From: an uncultured Lachnospiraceae bacterium
GTDB taxonomy: Bacteria > Bacillota > Clostridia > Lachnospirales > Lachnospiraceae
Reading direction: 5' to 3'
DNA: 33,656 nucleotides
NCBI GenBank assembly: GCA_947566645.1
Contig: CANOKL010000046.1
Location: 1-33,656, forward strand
The notes beneath the pieces were generated by a model. It had not been told where the DNA came from. It did no database searches and worked only from the letters and a program-made list of their open reading frames with translations. A program made the position numbers and the translations under genes. Below are positions 23,185 to 30,819 of the stretch, one piece after another (within the stretch, counting starts at the first letter, position 1; each line of letters opens with the position of its first letter).

Positions 23185-24006
23185 ATGCTGAAAAATAAGA
23201 AATATTTTCTGTTTGATATTGACGGAACACTGGGAGTAGATGATATATTATATGAAGGAAGCAGGGAGCTTCTGGGTCTGATCGAGAGGATTGGAGGCAG
23301 ATCCTTCTTCATTACCAATAATTCCACGAAGAGCAGGAAGGACTATGTGGAAAAATTTAAAAGATGGGGTCTTGATACAGACGAGGAGCAGTTTATGACA
23401 GCCTCTTATGCGGCCTGCATGTATCTGAAAAAGCATTATGAGGGCAGAAAGCTTTTTGTTGTGGGAACACCCTCTTTTGAGGAGGAGCTGAAAAGTTTCG
23501 GCCTTCTGACTGTGGACCGGGCAGAGCCGGATACGGCATGTGTTGTGGTGGGATTTGACCGTACGCTTGATTACAGGAAGATTGAGGAGGCCTGCAGGCT
23601 TCTGTTCAGGCCGGAGGTTGATTATGTGGCTACCAATCCGGATCTGCGCTGTCCGGTGTCCTTCGGGTTTATACCAGACTGCGGAGGAATCTGTGAGATG
23701 CTGCGTGTAACAACTGGAAGAACCCCCTGTTTTGCCGGGAAGCCGGACAAGGGCATTGTCACACTCTGCATGGATCAGGTGGAGGCAGAAAAAGATGAGG
23801 TGCTGGTGGTCGGAGACAGGCTGTATACGGACATCGCCTGCGGAATCAATGCAGGGGTGGAGACAGCCCTTGTGTATACAGGGGAAGCAAAGCCAGGGGA
23901 TCTGGAAGATACGGAATATAAGCCGGATTATGTATATGATAACATTGAGGAGCTGTATCAGGAATTTTACAGGCTCCATGTCGGAAAAGGAGAGAGGCAG
24001 GGTTAA
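23185..24006 (+). CDS. HAD-IIA family sugar or p-nitrophenyl phosphatase (NagD-like)
   Basis: A 273-residue HAD subfamily IIA hydrolase. Motif I is FDIDGTLG, motif II is FITNNSTKSR, motif III lysine lies in FAGKPDKG and motif IV is VVGDRLYTDIACG. The large alpha/beta cap between motifs II and III is diagnostic of type IIA enzymes such as NagD and glycerol-3-phosphate phosphatases. It would dephosphorylate small phosphorylated metabolites in the cytoplasm. GGAGG precedes ATG 23185. The metallophosphoesterase gene follows 24 bases downstream, likely in one operon. Confidence 0.93.
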   Translation: MLKNKKYFLFDIDGTLGVDDILYEGSRELLGLIERIGGRSFFITNNSTKSRKDYVEKFKRWGLDTDEEQFMTASYAACMYLKKHYEGRKLFVVGTPSFEEELKSFGLLTVDRAEPDTACVVVGFDRTLDYRKIEEACRLLFRPEVDYVATNPDLRCPVSFGFIPDCGGICEMLRVTTGRTPCFAGKPDKGIVTLCMDQVEAEKDEVLVVGDRLYTDIACGINAGVETALVYTGEAKPGDLEDTEYKPDYVYDNIEELYQEFYRLHVGKGERQG

Positions 24007-24030
24007 AGGGTAAGAGTCTGGAGGGATAGA

Positions 24031-24930
24031 ATGAAGAAGAAAAGCAGAAATCATAAGAAAACAGGGAAAGGTGTGTCCGGCCTTCTGGGGCTCTTTCTGA
24101 CAGAGTGTTTCCTGACCGTGGCAGCGGAGATCTTCCGGGAACTTCACAGCTTCCGGACAACCTGCTACCGGATTTTTTCTGAGAAATGGAGAGGAGCGGG
24201 CAGACGCCGGATGGTATTTTTAAGTGATCTCCATAATCAGGTATATGGATATAGAAATAACAGGCTGTTTTATGCGGTTAAGCGTGCAAGGCCGGATCTG
24301 ATCCTGGTGGGCGGCGATATGCTGGTGGGAAAGAACGGGCATGATTACCGCAGAACACTGGATTTTTTAAAAAGACTTCCAGAGATCTGCCCGGTTTACT
24401 ATGCAAATGGCAACCACGAGCAGAGAATGAAGGAGAATCCGGCAGAGTACAGCCAGTCCTATGAAGGATACAAAAGGGAACTTCAAAAGGCAGGCATCCG
24501 GCTTCTGGAAAACGAATCTGAGGAGATCTCCATTGGCGGAGTGCCGGTCCGGGTGACAGGGCTTGAGATTCCTGATACAGGTTATGCAAGAATCCGCGGA
24601 GACAAGATAGATGCAGGGACGGTCGCGGACTGCGTGGGAGACTGTGACAGGGATTATTACCAGATACTATTAGCACACAATCCTTCTCACATGAAGGCAT
24701 ATCTGTCATGGGGAGCAGATCTTGTCCTGTCAGGGCATCTGCATGGAGGTATTGTGCGTATCCCGGGCTTTCGGGGAGTGATCTCACCTGGATTCGAGCT
24801 TTTTCCCAAGTATTCTGGAGGGTGTTTCAGGGATGGAAGGCAGACAGCCGTGGTCAGCAGAGGGCTTGGAAGCCATACCATTCCAGTCAGGCTGTTTAAC
24901 GAAGCGGAGCTGATCGTGTTAGAGTTTTAA
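24031..24930 (+). CDS. Metallophosphoesterase, YkuE-like
   Basis: A 299-residue calcineurin-like phosphoesterase. Motifs in order: LSDLHNQ (D-x-H), GGDMLVG, ANGNHEQ, LAHNPSH and LSGHLHGG, so all metal ligands are present. The N-terminal 60 residues include one hydrophobic stretch (about residues 13-30) preceded by a run of lysines, so it may be membrane-anchored. This fits the YkuE/UDP-diacylglucosamine-pyrophosphatase-like group. ATG 24031 follows GGAGGGA. Downstream, 24931-25006 contains a GCCGTG/CACGGC hairpin without a T-run. Confidence 0.9.
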   Translation: MKKKSRNHKKTGKGVSGLLGLFLTECFLTVAAEIFRELHSFRTTCYRIFSEKWRGAGRRRMVFLSDLHNQVYGYRNNRLFYAVKRARPDLILVGGDMLVGKNGHDYRRTLDFLKRLPEICPVYYANGNHEQRMKENPAEYSQSYEGYKRELQKAGIRLLENESEEISIGGVPVRVTGLEIPDTGYARIRGDKIDAGTVADCVGDCDRDYYQILLAHNPSHMKAYLSWGADLVLSGHLHGGIVRIPGFRGVISPGFELFPKYSGGCFRDGRQTAVVSRGLGSHTIPVRLFNEAELIVLEF

Positions 24931-25006
24931 GAGTTCCTATTCACGGGGCCGTGTACTCTGCTGCACGGCATCCGGGCCGAAAGAAATGTTGATAATTTTC
25001 TAAGGG

Positions 25007-25035
25007 TTGTGGAAAACGGAAATATCCTGTATAAT
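25007..25035 (+). promoter_or_regulatory. Promoter of the scpA-scpB operon
   Basis: TTGTGG (25007-25012), a 17-base spacer and perfect TATAAT (25030-25035), 76 bases before the preferred scpA start. Confidence 0.7.
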
Positions 25036-25111
25036 ATAAAAGTTGCGTAACTCAGAAGGCGTGTTGTTACGTATTATTACACTTTGGCAAATGTATACGG
25101 GGGTCGGATTT

Positions 25112-25855
25112 ATGGGAATTCCGGTAAAGCTGCAGGTGTTTGAGGGGCCGCTTGATCTCCTTCTGCATCTGATCGATAAAAATAAAATAGATATTTATGA
25201 TATCCCGATTGTGGAGATTACGAATCAGTATATGGAATATATTCACGAGATGGAGAAGGAAGACCTCAATATCATGAGTGAATTTCTTGTCATGGCGGCG
25301 ACACTTCTTGACATTAAGTGTAAGATGCTTCTTCCGAAAGAGGTAAATGAAGAGGGAGAGGAAGAAGACCCAAGGCAGGAGCTGGTGGAACAGCTCCTGG
25401 AGTACAAGATGTATAAATATATGTCCTATGAGCTGAAAGACCGTCAGATCGAGGGGGAACGCTCGGTTTTTAAGCCGCCGACAATACCGTCAGAGGTTCA
25501 GGACTATGTGCAGCCCGTTAATATGGATGAGCTTCTGGACGGCCTTACCCTGGTAAGGTTAAACCAGATTTTCAAAGAGGTTATGAGGAGGCAGGCTGAC
25601 AAGATTGATCCGGTCCGCAGTAAGTTTGGAAAGCTTGAAAAGGAGGAGGTTACACTTCCGGATAAGCTTCTGTATGTGACAGAATATGCAAAGGGGCATA
25701 AAAGCTTCCTTTTCAGGGAGCTTCTTATGAGGCAGAGCTCAAAGGTACAGGTTGTGGTGACCTTTTTGGCAGTGCTGCAGCTCATGAAGGAGGGAGTGAT
25801 CCGGATTTTTCAGGAAAACTCTTTTGATGATATTGTGATTACATCAATGGTATAA
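25112..25855 (+). CDS. scpA: Segregation and condensation protein A (kleisin)
   Basis: A 247-residue kleisin that bridges the SMC heads in the chromosome condensation complex together with ScpB. The N-terminal signature is VFEGPLDLLLHLIDKNKIDIYDIPI, followed by EFLVMAATLLDIKCKMLLP, and the C-terminus has a winged-helix stretch (VVVTFLAVLQLMKEG). ATG 25112 (MGIPVKLQVFEGP) gives the usual family length and start, although the ribosome site is poor; ATG 25091 is an alternative. It is followed by scpB after 36 bases. Confidence 0.95.
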   Translation: MGIPVKLQVFEGPLDLLLHLIDKNKIDIYDIPIVEITNQYMEYIHEMEKEDLNIMSEFLVMAATLLDIKCKMLLPKEVNEEGEEEDPRQELVEQLLEYKMYKYMSYELKDRQIEGERSVFKPPTIPSEVQDYVQPVNMDELLDGLTLVRLNQIFKEVMRRQADKIDPVRSKFGKLEKEEVTLPDKLLYVTEYAKGHKSFLFRELLMRQSSKVQVVVTFLAVLQLMKEGVIRIFQENSFDDIVITSMV

Positions 25856-25891
25856 GGGACTGTATACGAATACGAGAGTGGGAAAGGTAGT

Positions 25892-26470
25892 ATGGAGCAG
25901 GTGGAAATTAACAGACTGGAAGGTATTATAGAAGCGATTCTCTTCACTATGGGAGAGTCGGTGGAGCTTGGTAAGATTGCTGCAGCCATTGAGCATGATG
26001 AGGCGACTACCAGGCGGCTGATTCATCAGATGCAGGATAAGTACAGGGCGGATGACCGGGGAATCCATATTATTGAACTGGAGGATTCCTTTCAGATGTG
26101 TACAAAGGTGGAGATGTACGAATATCTGATCCGGGTTGCAAAGCAGCCGAAAAAGTATGTACTGACGGATGTTCTGTTAGAGACGCTTTCAATCATTGCC
26201 TACAAGCAGCCGGTGACCAAACTGGAGATTGAGAAGATCAGGGGGGTAAAGTCTGACCACGCAGTGAATAAGCTGGTGGAATATAACCTTGTCTGCGAGG
26301 TGGGAAGACTGGAGGCTCCGGGGAAGCCGATCCAGTTTGGAACAACAGAGGAATTTCTGCGAAGGTTCAGCATCCATTCCGTGGATGAGCTCCCCAGTAT
26401 GAATCCAGAGCAGGTAGAGAGCTTCAAGGAAGAGGCAGAGGAAGAGATTCAGCTGCGGCTTAATGTATAA
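25892..26470 (+). CDS. scpB: Segregation and condensation protein B
   Basis: A 192-residue ScpB, a dimer of paired winged-helix domains that binds ScpA and SMC. The N-terminal EGIIEAILFTMGESV motif and the family segment LSIIAYKQPVTKLEIEKIRGVKSD are clear. Its acidic C-terminal tail is typical. The intergenic stretch before the next gene (about 26463-26500) contains short imperfect ATAAATG repeats. Confidence 0.96.
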   Translation: MEQVEINRLEGIIEAILFTMGESVELGKIAAAIEHDEATTRRLIHQMQDKYRADDRGIHIIELEDSFQMCTKVEMYEYLIRVAKQPKKYVLTDVLLETLSIIAYKQPVTKLEIEKIRGVKSDHAVNKLVEYNLVCEVGRLEAPGKPIQFGTTEEFLRRFSIHSVDELPSMNPEQVESFKEEAEEEIQLRLNV

Positions 26471-26548
26471 ATCTATAAATGTATAAATGAATAAATGAAG
26501 GCGGCGCATCATACATTGTTGTAATATGGTAGTTTTAAGGTGCGTGCA

Positions 26549-27757
26549 ATGAAGAGAAGATGGAGCAGTATAATCAGCCTGGTTTGTATCCTGTCCATGT
26601 GCCTGTGCCGCACCCCGGCAAAGGCGCAGGAGACAGAAAAAGGGCCAGGAGAGCTTTATGCCCGGTCAGCAGTATTAATGGATGCAGACAGCGGGCGTAT
26701 TTTATTTGGAAAAGAAGCAGATAAGGCCCGTCCAATGGCAAGTACGACGAAGATCATGACCTGTATCCTGGCGCTGGAACACATGAAGGAGGATCAGGAA
26801 ACAGAGGCTTCTGATTATGCAGCAGGTCAGCCGGAGGTACATCTGGGTGTGCGTGCCGGGGAGAGATATAAGATCCGGGATCTCCTTTATTCCCTGATGT
26901 TGGAGTCCCACAATGACAGTGCTGTGATGATTGCGGAGGGAATTGCCGGGTCAGTGGAGCAGTTTGCCGCCCTTATGAATCAAAAGGCAGCAGAGCTTGG
27001 GTGTAAGAATACTCATTTTATTACACCGAACGGACTGGATGGAAAGGATGAGAAGGGCATACACTCTACAACAGCAGCAGACCTTGCAAGAATCATGAAA
27101 TACTGCATTATGGACTCCCCAGAACGGGATGAATTCCTGGAGATTACAAGAACCGGAAGCTTTCAGTTTTCAGATGTGGAAAAGAAACGCTCCTTTTCCT
27201 GCAATAATCATAATGCATTTTTAGGGATGATGGAAGGAGCGCTGTCCGGAAAAACCGGATTTACCGGAGATGCGGGATACTGCTATGTAGGGGCGCTTGA
27301 GCGGGACGGCAGAACCTTTATTGTAGCGCTTCTTGCCTGCGGCTGGCCCAATAACAAAGGATATAAGTGGAAAGACACCCGGAAACTCATGGAGTACGGG
27401 CTTGCGAATTATGATTACCGGGATGTGTGGGAGGAGACAGAGGAAGAGGAACTTCCGGTGAAGGGCGGCATCTCTGAATCCGAGATTTATTCAAAAAATA
27501 CTGTAGTTCCGGTTGGGTTGAAGCAGAAGACAGGGGAGCTTCGGGTTCTGATGCGTGATGGGGAAAGCGTAGAAGTAACCCGGAAACTTAAGGGAGGCTT
27601 CAAGGCTCCGGTGAAAAAGGGAACCTGTGCGGGAAAGGTAATCTATACACTGGAAGGCGAAGTGATTGCATCCTATGACCTGGTGACACTGGAGGAAGCA
27701 GGAAAACGGGATTTCCTGTGGTGCTTTCAGAAAATGTTAAAGCAGTTTTGCTGCTAA
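26549..27757 (+). CDS. D-alanyl-D-alanine carboxypeptidase (DacB/DacF-like)
   Basis: A 402-residue secreted PBP5-type enzyme. The signal peptide covers about residues 1-26 (AKA-Q). Catalytic motifs are S65-T-T-K68, S120-H-N122 and K235-T-G237. A C-terminal beta domain is followed by an amphipathic, cysteine-ended tail. ATG 26549 is preferred (AAGG 8 bases upstream) over GTG 26540. Placement after scpAB is the same order as in many Firmicutes, where this gene belongs to the sporulation-related carboxypeptidase group, so a role in spore or vegetative cortex modification is possible. It differs in the SxN motif (S-H-N versus S-A-N) from the enzyme at 18459. Confidence 0.94.
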   Translation: MKRRWSSIISLVCILSMCLCRTPAKAQETEKGPGELYARSAVLMDADSGRILFGKEADKARPMASTTKIMTCILALEHMKEDQETEASDYAAGQPEVHLGVRAGERYKIRDLLYSLMLESHNDSAVMIAEGIAGSVEQFAALMNQKAAELGCKNTHFITPNGLDGKDEKGIHSTTAADLARIMKYCIMDSPERDEFLEITRTGSFQFSDVEKKRSFSCNNHNAFLGMMEGALSGKTGFTGDAGYCYVGALERDGRTFIVALLACGWPNNKGYKWKDTRKLMEYGLANYDYRDVWEETEEEELPVKGGISESEIYSKNTVVPVGLKQKTGELRVLMRDGESVEVTRKLKGGFKAPVKKGTCAGKVIYTLEGEVIASYDLVTLEEAGKRDFLWCFQKMLKQFCC

Positions 27758-27764
27758 AGGTCAG

Positions 27765-27802
27765 TTGGGGACGGGGTATTTTTAAAAATACCCCGTCCCC
27801 AA
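27765..27802. repeat. GGGACGGGG palindrome, copy 5
   Basis: A perfect 38-base palindrome with no loop (arm TTGGGGACGGGGTATTTTT), 8 bases after the carboxypeptidase stop codon. The central 36 bases are identical to copy 3. Confidence 0.96.
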
Positions 27803-27814
27803 TTCTCGCCGTTG

Positions 27815-27823
27815 TGGTATAAT
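27815..27823 (+). promoter_or_regulatory. Extended -10 promoter for the small secreted protein
   Basis: TGGTATAAT (27815-27823) is an extended -10 element with a perfect TATAAT; no good -35 box is present, since that position falls in the palindrome. Confidence 0.5.
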
Positions 27824-27855
27824 GAGAGTAAGTAAAGATGAAAGGATGGAGAAGA

Positions 27856-28470
27856 ATGATGAGAAGAAAAGTGTGGATGATGGTTTTATGTATGCTTGCG
27901 GTACTTTTGATGGTTCCGTGTATGAAGACGGAGGCGGCTTCAGCCAAGGCTAAAGCTCTGAAGGCATACGGGGATTTTTTGTCAAGGGATACGATTGCAT
28001 GGGATCCGAATTATAAGATCCCGGCAGCAAACTGTAGCTTTTCGATTGTCTATATTGACAATGACAAGGTTCCGGAGCTGGTACTGAATAGCAGCTCTGT
28101 GCCGCATGTAGCTGGCTTTGGCAGAATCTTTACCTTTAAAAATGGCAAGGTGAAGCGAGTGGGCAAGGTGGATATAGATGGAAGCAAGTTTTACTATTAT
28201 AAGAAGAAGGGGGTCGTTATATCCACTTATGTAATGGGCGGTAGTTTTGATAATTATCGTAAAATAGTGAAGGGAAAGATTGTCCATAAGCTGCAGAAGG
28301 GAAAGGAACTACGGGATAATAACCGGACAAGATATTATAATGCGGACAGGAAAGAGATTTCTAAGAGTAAATTTAACAGGGAATTAAAAAAACTGGTTGG
28401 TTCGAAAAAGAAGACTTCTGCCAGGTTTTATAAGAATACGCTATCCAATCGAAAGAAGCACTGCAGGTAG
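27856..28470 (+). CDS. Small secreted protein of unknown function
   Basis: About 204 residues, very basic in the C-terminal half. The N-terminus is a signal peptide (RRK, hydrophobic core MVLCMLAVLLMVPCM, then TEAAS). The mature part has VYIDNDKVPELVL, a motif common in secreted Lachnospiraceae proteins of unknown role, followed by YYYKKKGVV-type repeats of beta strands. The last 60 residues are rich in K, R and N. Of the three in-frame ATGs, 27856 or 27859 fit the GGAGA ribosome site best; 27838 is possible. I do not recognise a named family. Confidence 0.75.
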   Translation: MMRRKVWMMVLCMLAVLLMVPCMKTEAASAKAKALKAYGDFLSRDTIAWDPNYKIPAANCSFSIVYIDNDKVPELVLNSSSVPHVAGFGRIFTFKNGKVKRVGKVDIDGSKFYYYKKKGVVISTYVMGGSFDNYRKIVKGKIVHKLQKGKELRDNNRTRYYNADRKEISKSKFNRELKKLVGSKKKTSARFYKNTLSNRKKHCR

Positions 28471-28488
28471 GCGGCATTGCCGAAGGCG

Positions 28489-28579
28489 ATTTATGCTGTG
28501 CGCCAGATAAATCTGCCGCACAGTATAAATGGATGCGCACAGCCGCATGCGGAAGTATGATGCCTTGCGGCTGCGGCTG
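28489..28579. terminator. Hairpin pair between convergent genes, likely bidirectional terminator
   Basis: The first hairpin (28489-28530) has 14-base arms ATTTATGCTGTGCG with one mismatch, a C/C bulge, then a 5-base inner stem (CAGAT/ATCTG), folding all but 2 loop bases. The second (28540-28579) has 8-base arms CAGCCGCA/TGCGGCTG. They lie between two convergent genes. No T-run is obvious. Confidence 0.6.
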
Positions 28580-28599
28580 GCGCGATACGGCTTAACGGA

Positions 28600-30177
28600 C
28601 TAAACGACTGCCTCCACCAGGATTTTGCCTTTATACGAGACTTCCGTCACTCCAATTTCCTTCTTCTTATTGAAATTGAATGTAAGCATATAACCTGTGT
28701 TTAAATGGCAGTGATTAAGATAGTGAAATAATTGCTCCCTGCCTTCCAGGTGTCTTGCGGTTCCGTTCCACAGTTTTGTTTCTATAATAAACTGTTCTCC
28801 GCAGTAATCTACAATCAGATCGGTTCGCTGCCTGTTTCTTGTCTCTGCTTCGATGTAGCAGTTTCCAGATCCATTAATAATGGGTTTCAGAAACAGCATA
28901 AAATATCGTCGTCCATCATCCTCATAAAACTTTTGTCCACGGTCACCATAGAGTGAATCGAAATGGATAACGAATCTTTCCAGTATCAGTTTCATGTCAA
29001 GATGTCCGTTTTTTATAAATATAGACTTTTCTTTCAAAGCAGCATCATACATGTCCTCCTGCTGCATGGAAGGCGTAGCGAGAAAGAAGTTATACAGCAG
29101 CGTCTCAAATATTCTGTTTGCAATTATAACTCTACTTTCTGAAACTTTTACAAAGCCAGACATTAATGCGATTTCGACTGGCTGTATTCCGATGACATAG
29201 GTGATCTCCTTTCCTGTAAATAAAAGGTCCCGGAGCATTCTATCCAGTTCAGGATAATCTCTTAGCTTGTTAATGAGAGAGTCAAAAAGTGTGTTTGATT
29301 CTGCAAGCAAAATGCGTACGGCAGCTAAAAAACCTTCTTTTGTCCAGGCAGAATGAGGAAGACCGAATTTCCCTTCAACCCTTTCATCCATCAGTTTACA
29401 GAGACGGGAGACTAAAAAGGGGTAGCCAGATGTATATGCGTAGAGGAGCCCGGAGATTTCTTCAACATTCATGCCTGTATGATGGTCATGCTCATAGTCT
29501 TCAAGCATACCGGAAATTTCTTCGGCTGAAAGGCTCATGTCTATCAGAAAGTCAGCGGCGATATTCCATGGGCTGTTATTTTTATGCTCCTCATTTGTTC
29601 CAAATCTGAGCTTAATATTTTTAATATCATAAACTCCTGCAAGGATTACAGAATGGAAGGTGGGCTTTATATCCCTGTTCATATAATAACCGCGCAGCAG
29701 GGCGAGAAAGTCCATAAATACCTGGTTGTTTGCCGCGCTGTCCACCTCATCAATGATCAATACTATTGGCTTTTCCGATTGCCCGCACCATTGGCTCAGT
29801 ATTCTGAACAATGACGGGAGAGAGACGGAATGTCCCGTGTCTTTTGTAAATGATACAAGATTTTCAAGGATATTCTGGGGGATTTCAGTAACAAGATCCA
29901 GAAGTTCCCCGGAAAATGCAGCTGTAAAGGCAGATTCGCTTTTAAAATTTGCATGGCTCATCATCTGGAAATCCATCCGGATTACCAGATAATCTTCCGA
30001 AAGAAAACGGGTCAGGGCCCGTAATGTTGTTGTTTTTCCATACTGGCGTGCACGATTTATTGCAAAATATTCTCCACGGTCAACCATTTCTTTAATTGCA
30101 TGGAGCTTTGGCTGAATATTAGTCATATAGTGCAGCTCTGGTCTGCAGTCGCCATTTACATTAAAAAATCTGCCCAT
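28600..30177 (-). CDS. P-loop ATPase (AAA-like) with C-terminal PD-(D/E)XK nuclease-like domain
   Basis: A 525-residue protein. The P-loop lies in INRARQYGKTTTL, a Walker A lacking the first glycine, typical of AAA-like (AAA_35-type) proteins; Walker B is VLIIDEVDSA. A helical region follows, and about residues 451-468 (RTDLIVDYCGEQFIIETKLW) give D453, E466 and K468, the pattern of a PD-(D/E)XK nuclease core. The start at 30177 (MGRFFNVNGDCRPELHYM) is chosen because the paralog begins likewise; an earlier in-frame ATG at 30234 overlaps the upstream gene. It overlaps the stop of the DUF1963 fragment by 17 bases. Function unknown; such proteins occur in accessory and defence-like regions. Confidence 0.8.
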   Translation of the reverse strand: MGRFFNVNGDCRPELHYMTNIQPKLHAIKEMVDRGEYFAINRARQYGKTTTLRALTRFLSEDYLVIRMDFQMMSHANFKSESAFTAAFSGELLDLVTEIPQNILENLVSFTKDTGHSVSLPSLFRILSQWCGQSEKPIVLIIDEVDSAANNQVFMDFLALLRGYYMNRDIKPTFHSVILAGVYDIKNIKLRFGTNEEHKNNSPWNIAADFLIDMSLSAEEISGMLEDYEHDHHTGMNVEEISGLLYAYTSGYPFLVSRLCKLMDERVEGKFGLPHSAWTKEGFLAAVRILLAESNTLFDSLINKLRDYPELDRMLRDLLFTGKEITYVIGIQPVEIALMSGFVKVSESRVIIANRIFETLLYNFFLATPSMQQEDMYDAALKEKSIFIKNGHLDMKLILERFVIHFDSLYGDRGQKFYEDDGRRYFMLFLKPIINGSGNCYIEAETRNRQRTDLIVDYCGEQFIIETKLWNGTARHLEGREQLFHYLNHCHLNTGYMLTFNFNKKKEIGVTEVSYKGKILVEAVV

Positions 30178-30493
30178 TTTTATATATCCGTCCCTTTCTG
30201 AATTGTGTGGCAATAAAAAACTGTAGCATCCCACATTTCGGCAGCTTACCGCCTGGATTCTTCCCTTCTCTGTTCAGCTCATCCAGATTTATCTGCGCAA
30301 GCAGCATTAACAGACTGCCATCCTTCGCCCTGGGATATTCCATAGCCAGGTTCCAGTATGGTATGCCGCCAAATTTACTGTCGGTAATTTGTGGTTTTTT
30401 CTTAGGGGCAATCTGGATATTGACAGCTTGTCTGGCTGAAATCCGCTTGATTTCCTCGATTGTTTTGCGTTCTAATTCCGGTATATTGTTCAT
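30161..30493 (-). pseudogene. Truncated DUF1963 (YwqG-like) gene
   Basis: The 110-residue open frame matches the N-terminal part of DUF1963/YwqG proteins: IPYWNLAMEYPRAKDGSLLMLLAQINLDEL and LPKCGMLQFFIA. Full family members are about 250 residues or more, so roughly half is missing; after LQFFIA the frame runs on into ATQFRKGRIYKNGQIF and stops inside the next gene. AAAGGAC lies before ATG 30493. The loss looks like a junction created when the ATPase gene arrived, rather than a small frameshift. It could still be translated and may couple to the ATPase. Confidence 0.7.
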
Positions 30494-30582
30494 ATTCTTT
30501 GTCCTTTCTGCGCATTCTCCTTTACGTTTTCCTGATCCAACAAGCCCTCGCCTTTCCACATCACTATAAACCAGATAGCCCT

Positions 30583-30611
30583 ATTCTACAATACCTCCTT
30601 TGAAAATGCAA
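30583..30611 (-). promoter_or_regulatory. Promoter for the DUF1963 fragment and ATPase
   Basis: On the minus strand TTGCAT with a T shift (30606-30611), a 17-base spacer and TAGAAT (30583-30588). It would serve the DUF1963 fragment and the overlapping ATPase gene. The rest of 30494-30819 holds this promoter and the segment described next; no gene was found in it. Confidence 0.6.
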
Positions 30612-30637
30612 CAACCCTCATGAATGTCTAAAAATAC

Positions 30638-30765
30638 TTGCATATTAATCGGGAATGGTATAAAATGGAGATGGATATTTAGAGAATAATTTAAATATTC
30701 AACTTCTTATGCTTTATTTATGGAATGGAAGAAGACTGCTGCCTACAGTTCTTCTTCTGTTTTTT
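30638..30765 (+). other. Possible small transcript or leader with terminator
   Basis: GAAGAAGACTG pairs with CAGTTCTTCTTC (30728-30757) and is followed by TGTTTTTT, a terminator reading on the plus strand, although both neighbours are on the minus strand. Upstream is TTGCAT (30638-30643) and TATAAA (30659-30664) at 15-base spacing, a weak promoter. Together they could make an RNA of about 90 bases. The promoter is the weak part. Confidence 0.35.
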
Positions 30766-30819
30766 ATACGCGGATGAAAATGTCCTCTGCCTGGGGAAAA
30801 AGGATGAAATAGCCCGGCT

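Noticed and set aside
23248..24147. Long 299-codon open frame on the minus strand opposite the HAD-IIA gene
   Set aside because: It runs antisense to a gene with a full set of HAD motifs, has no ribosome site or recognisable domain, and its composition is that of a shadow frame.
26463..26500. ATAAATG short repeats downstream of scpB as a regulatory array
   Set aside because: Units are imperfect and short and can arise from slippage in A/T-rich sequence; no function is suggested by position.
3754..27802. The five palindromes as a CRISPR array or attachment sites
   Set aside because: They are dispersed over 24 kb with genes between them, with no regular spacers and no integrase gene.
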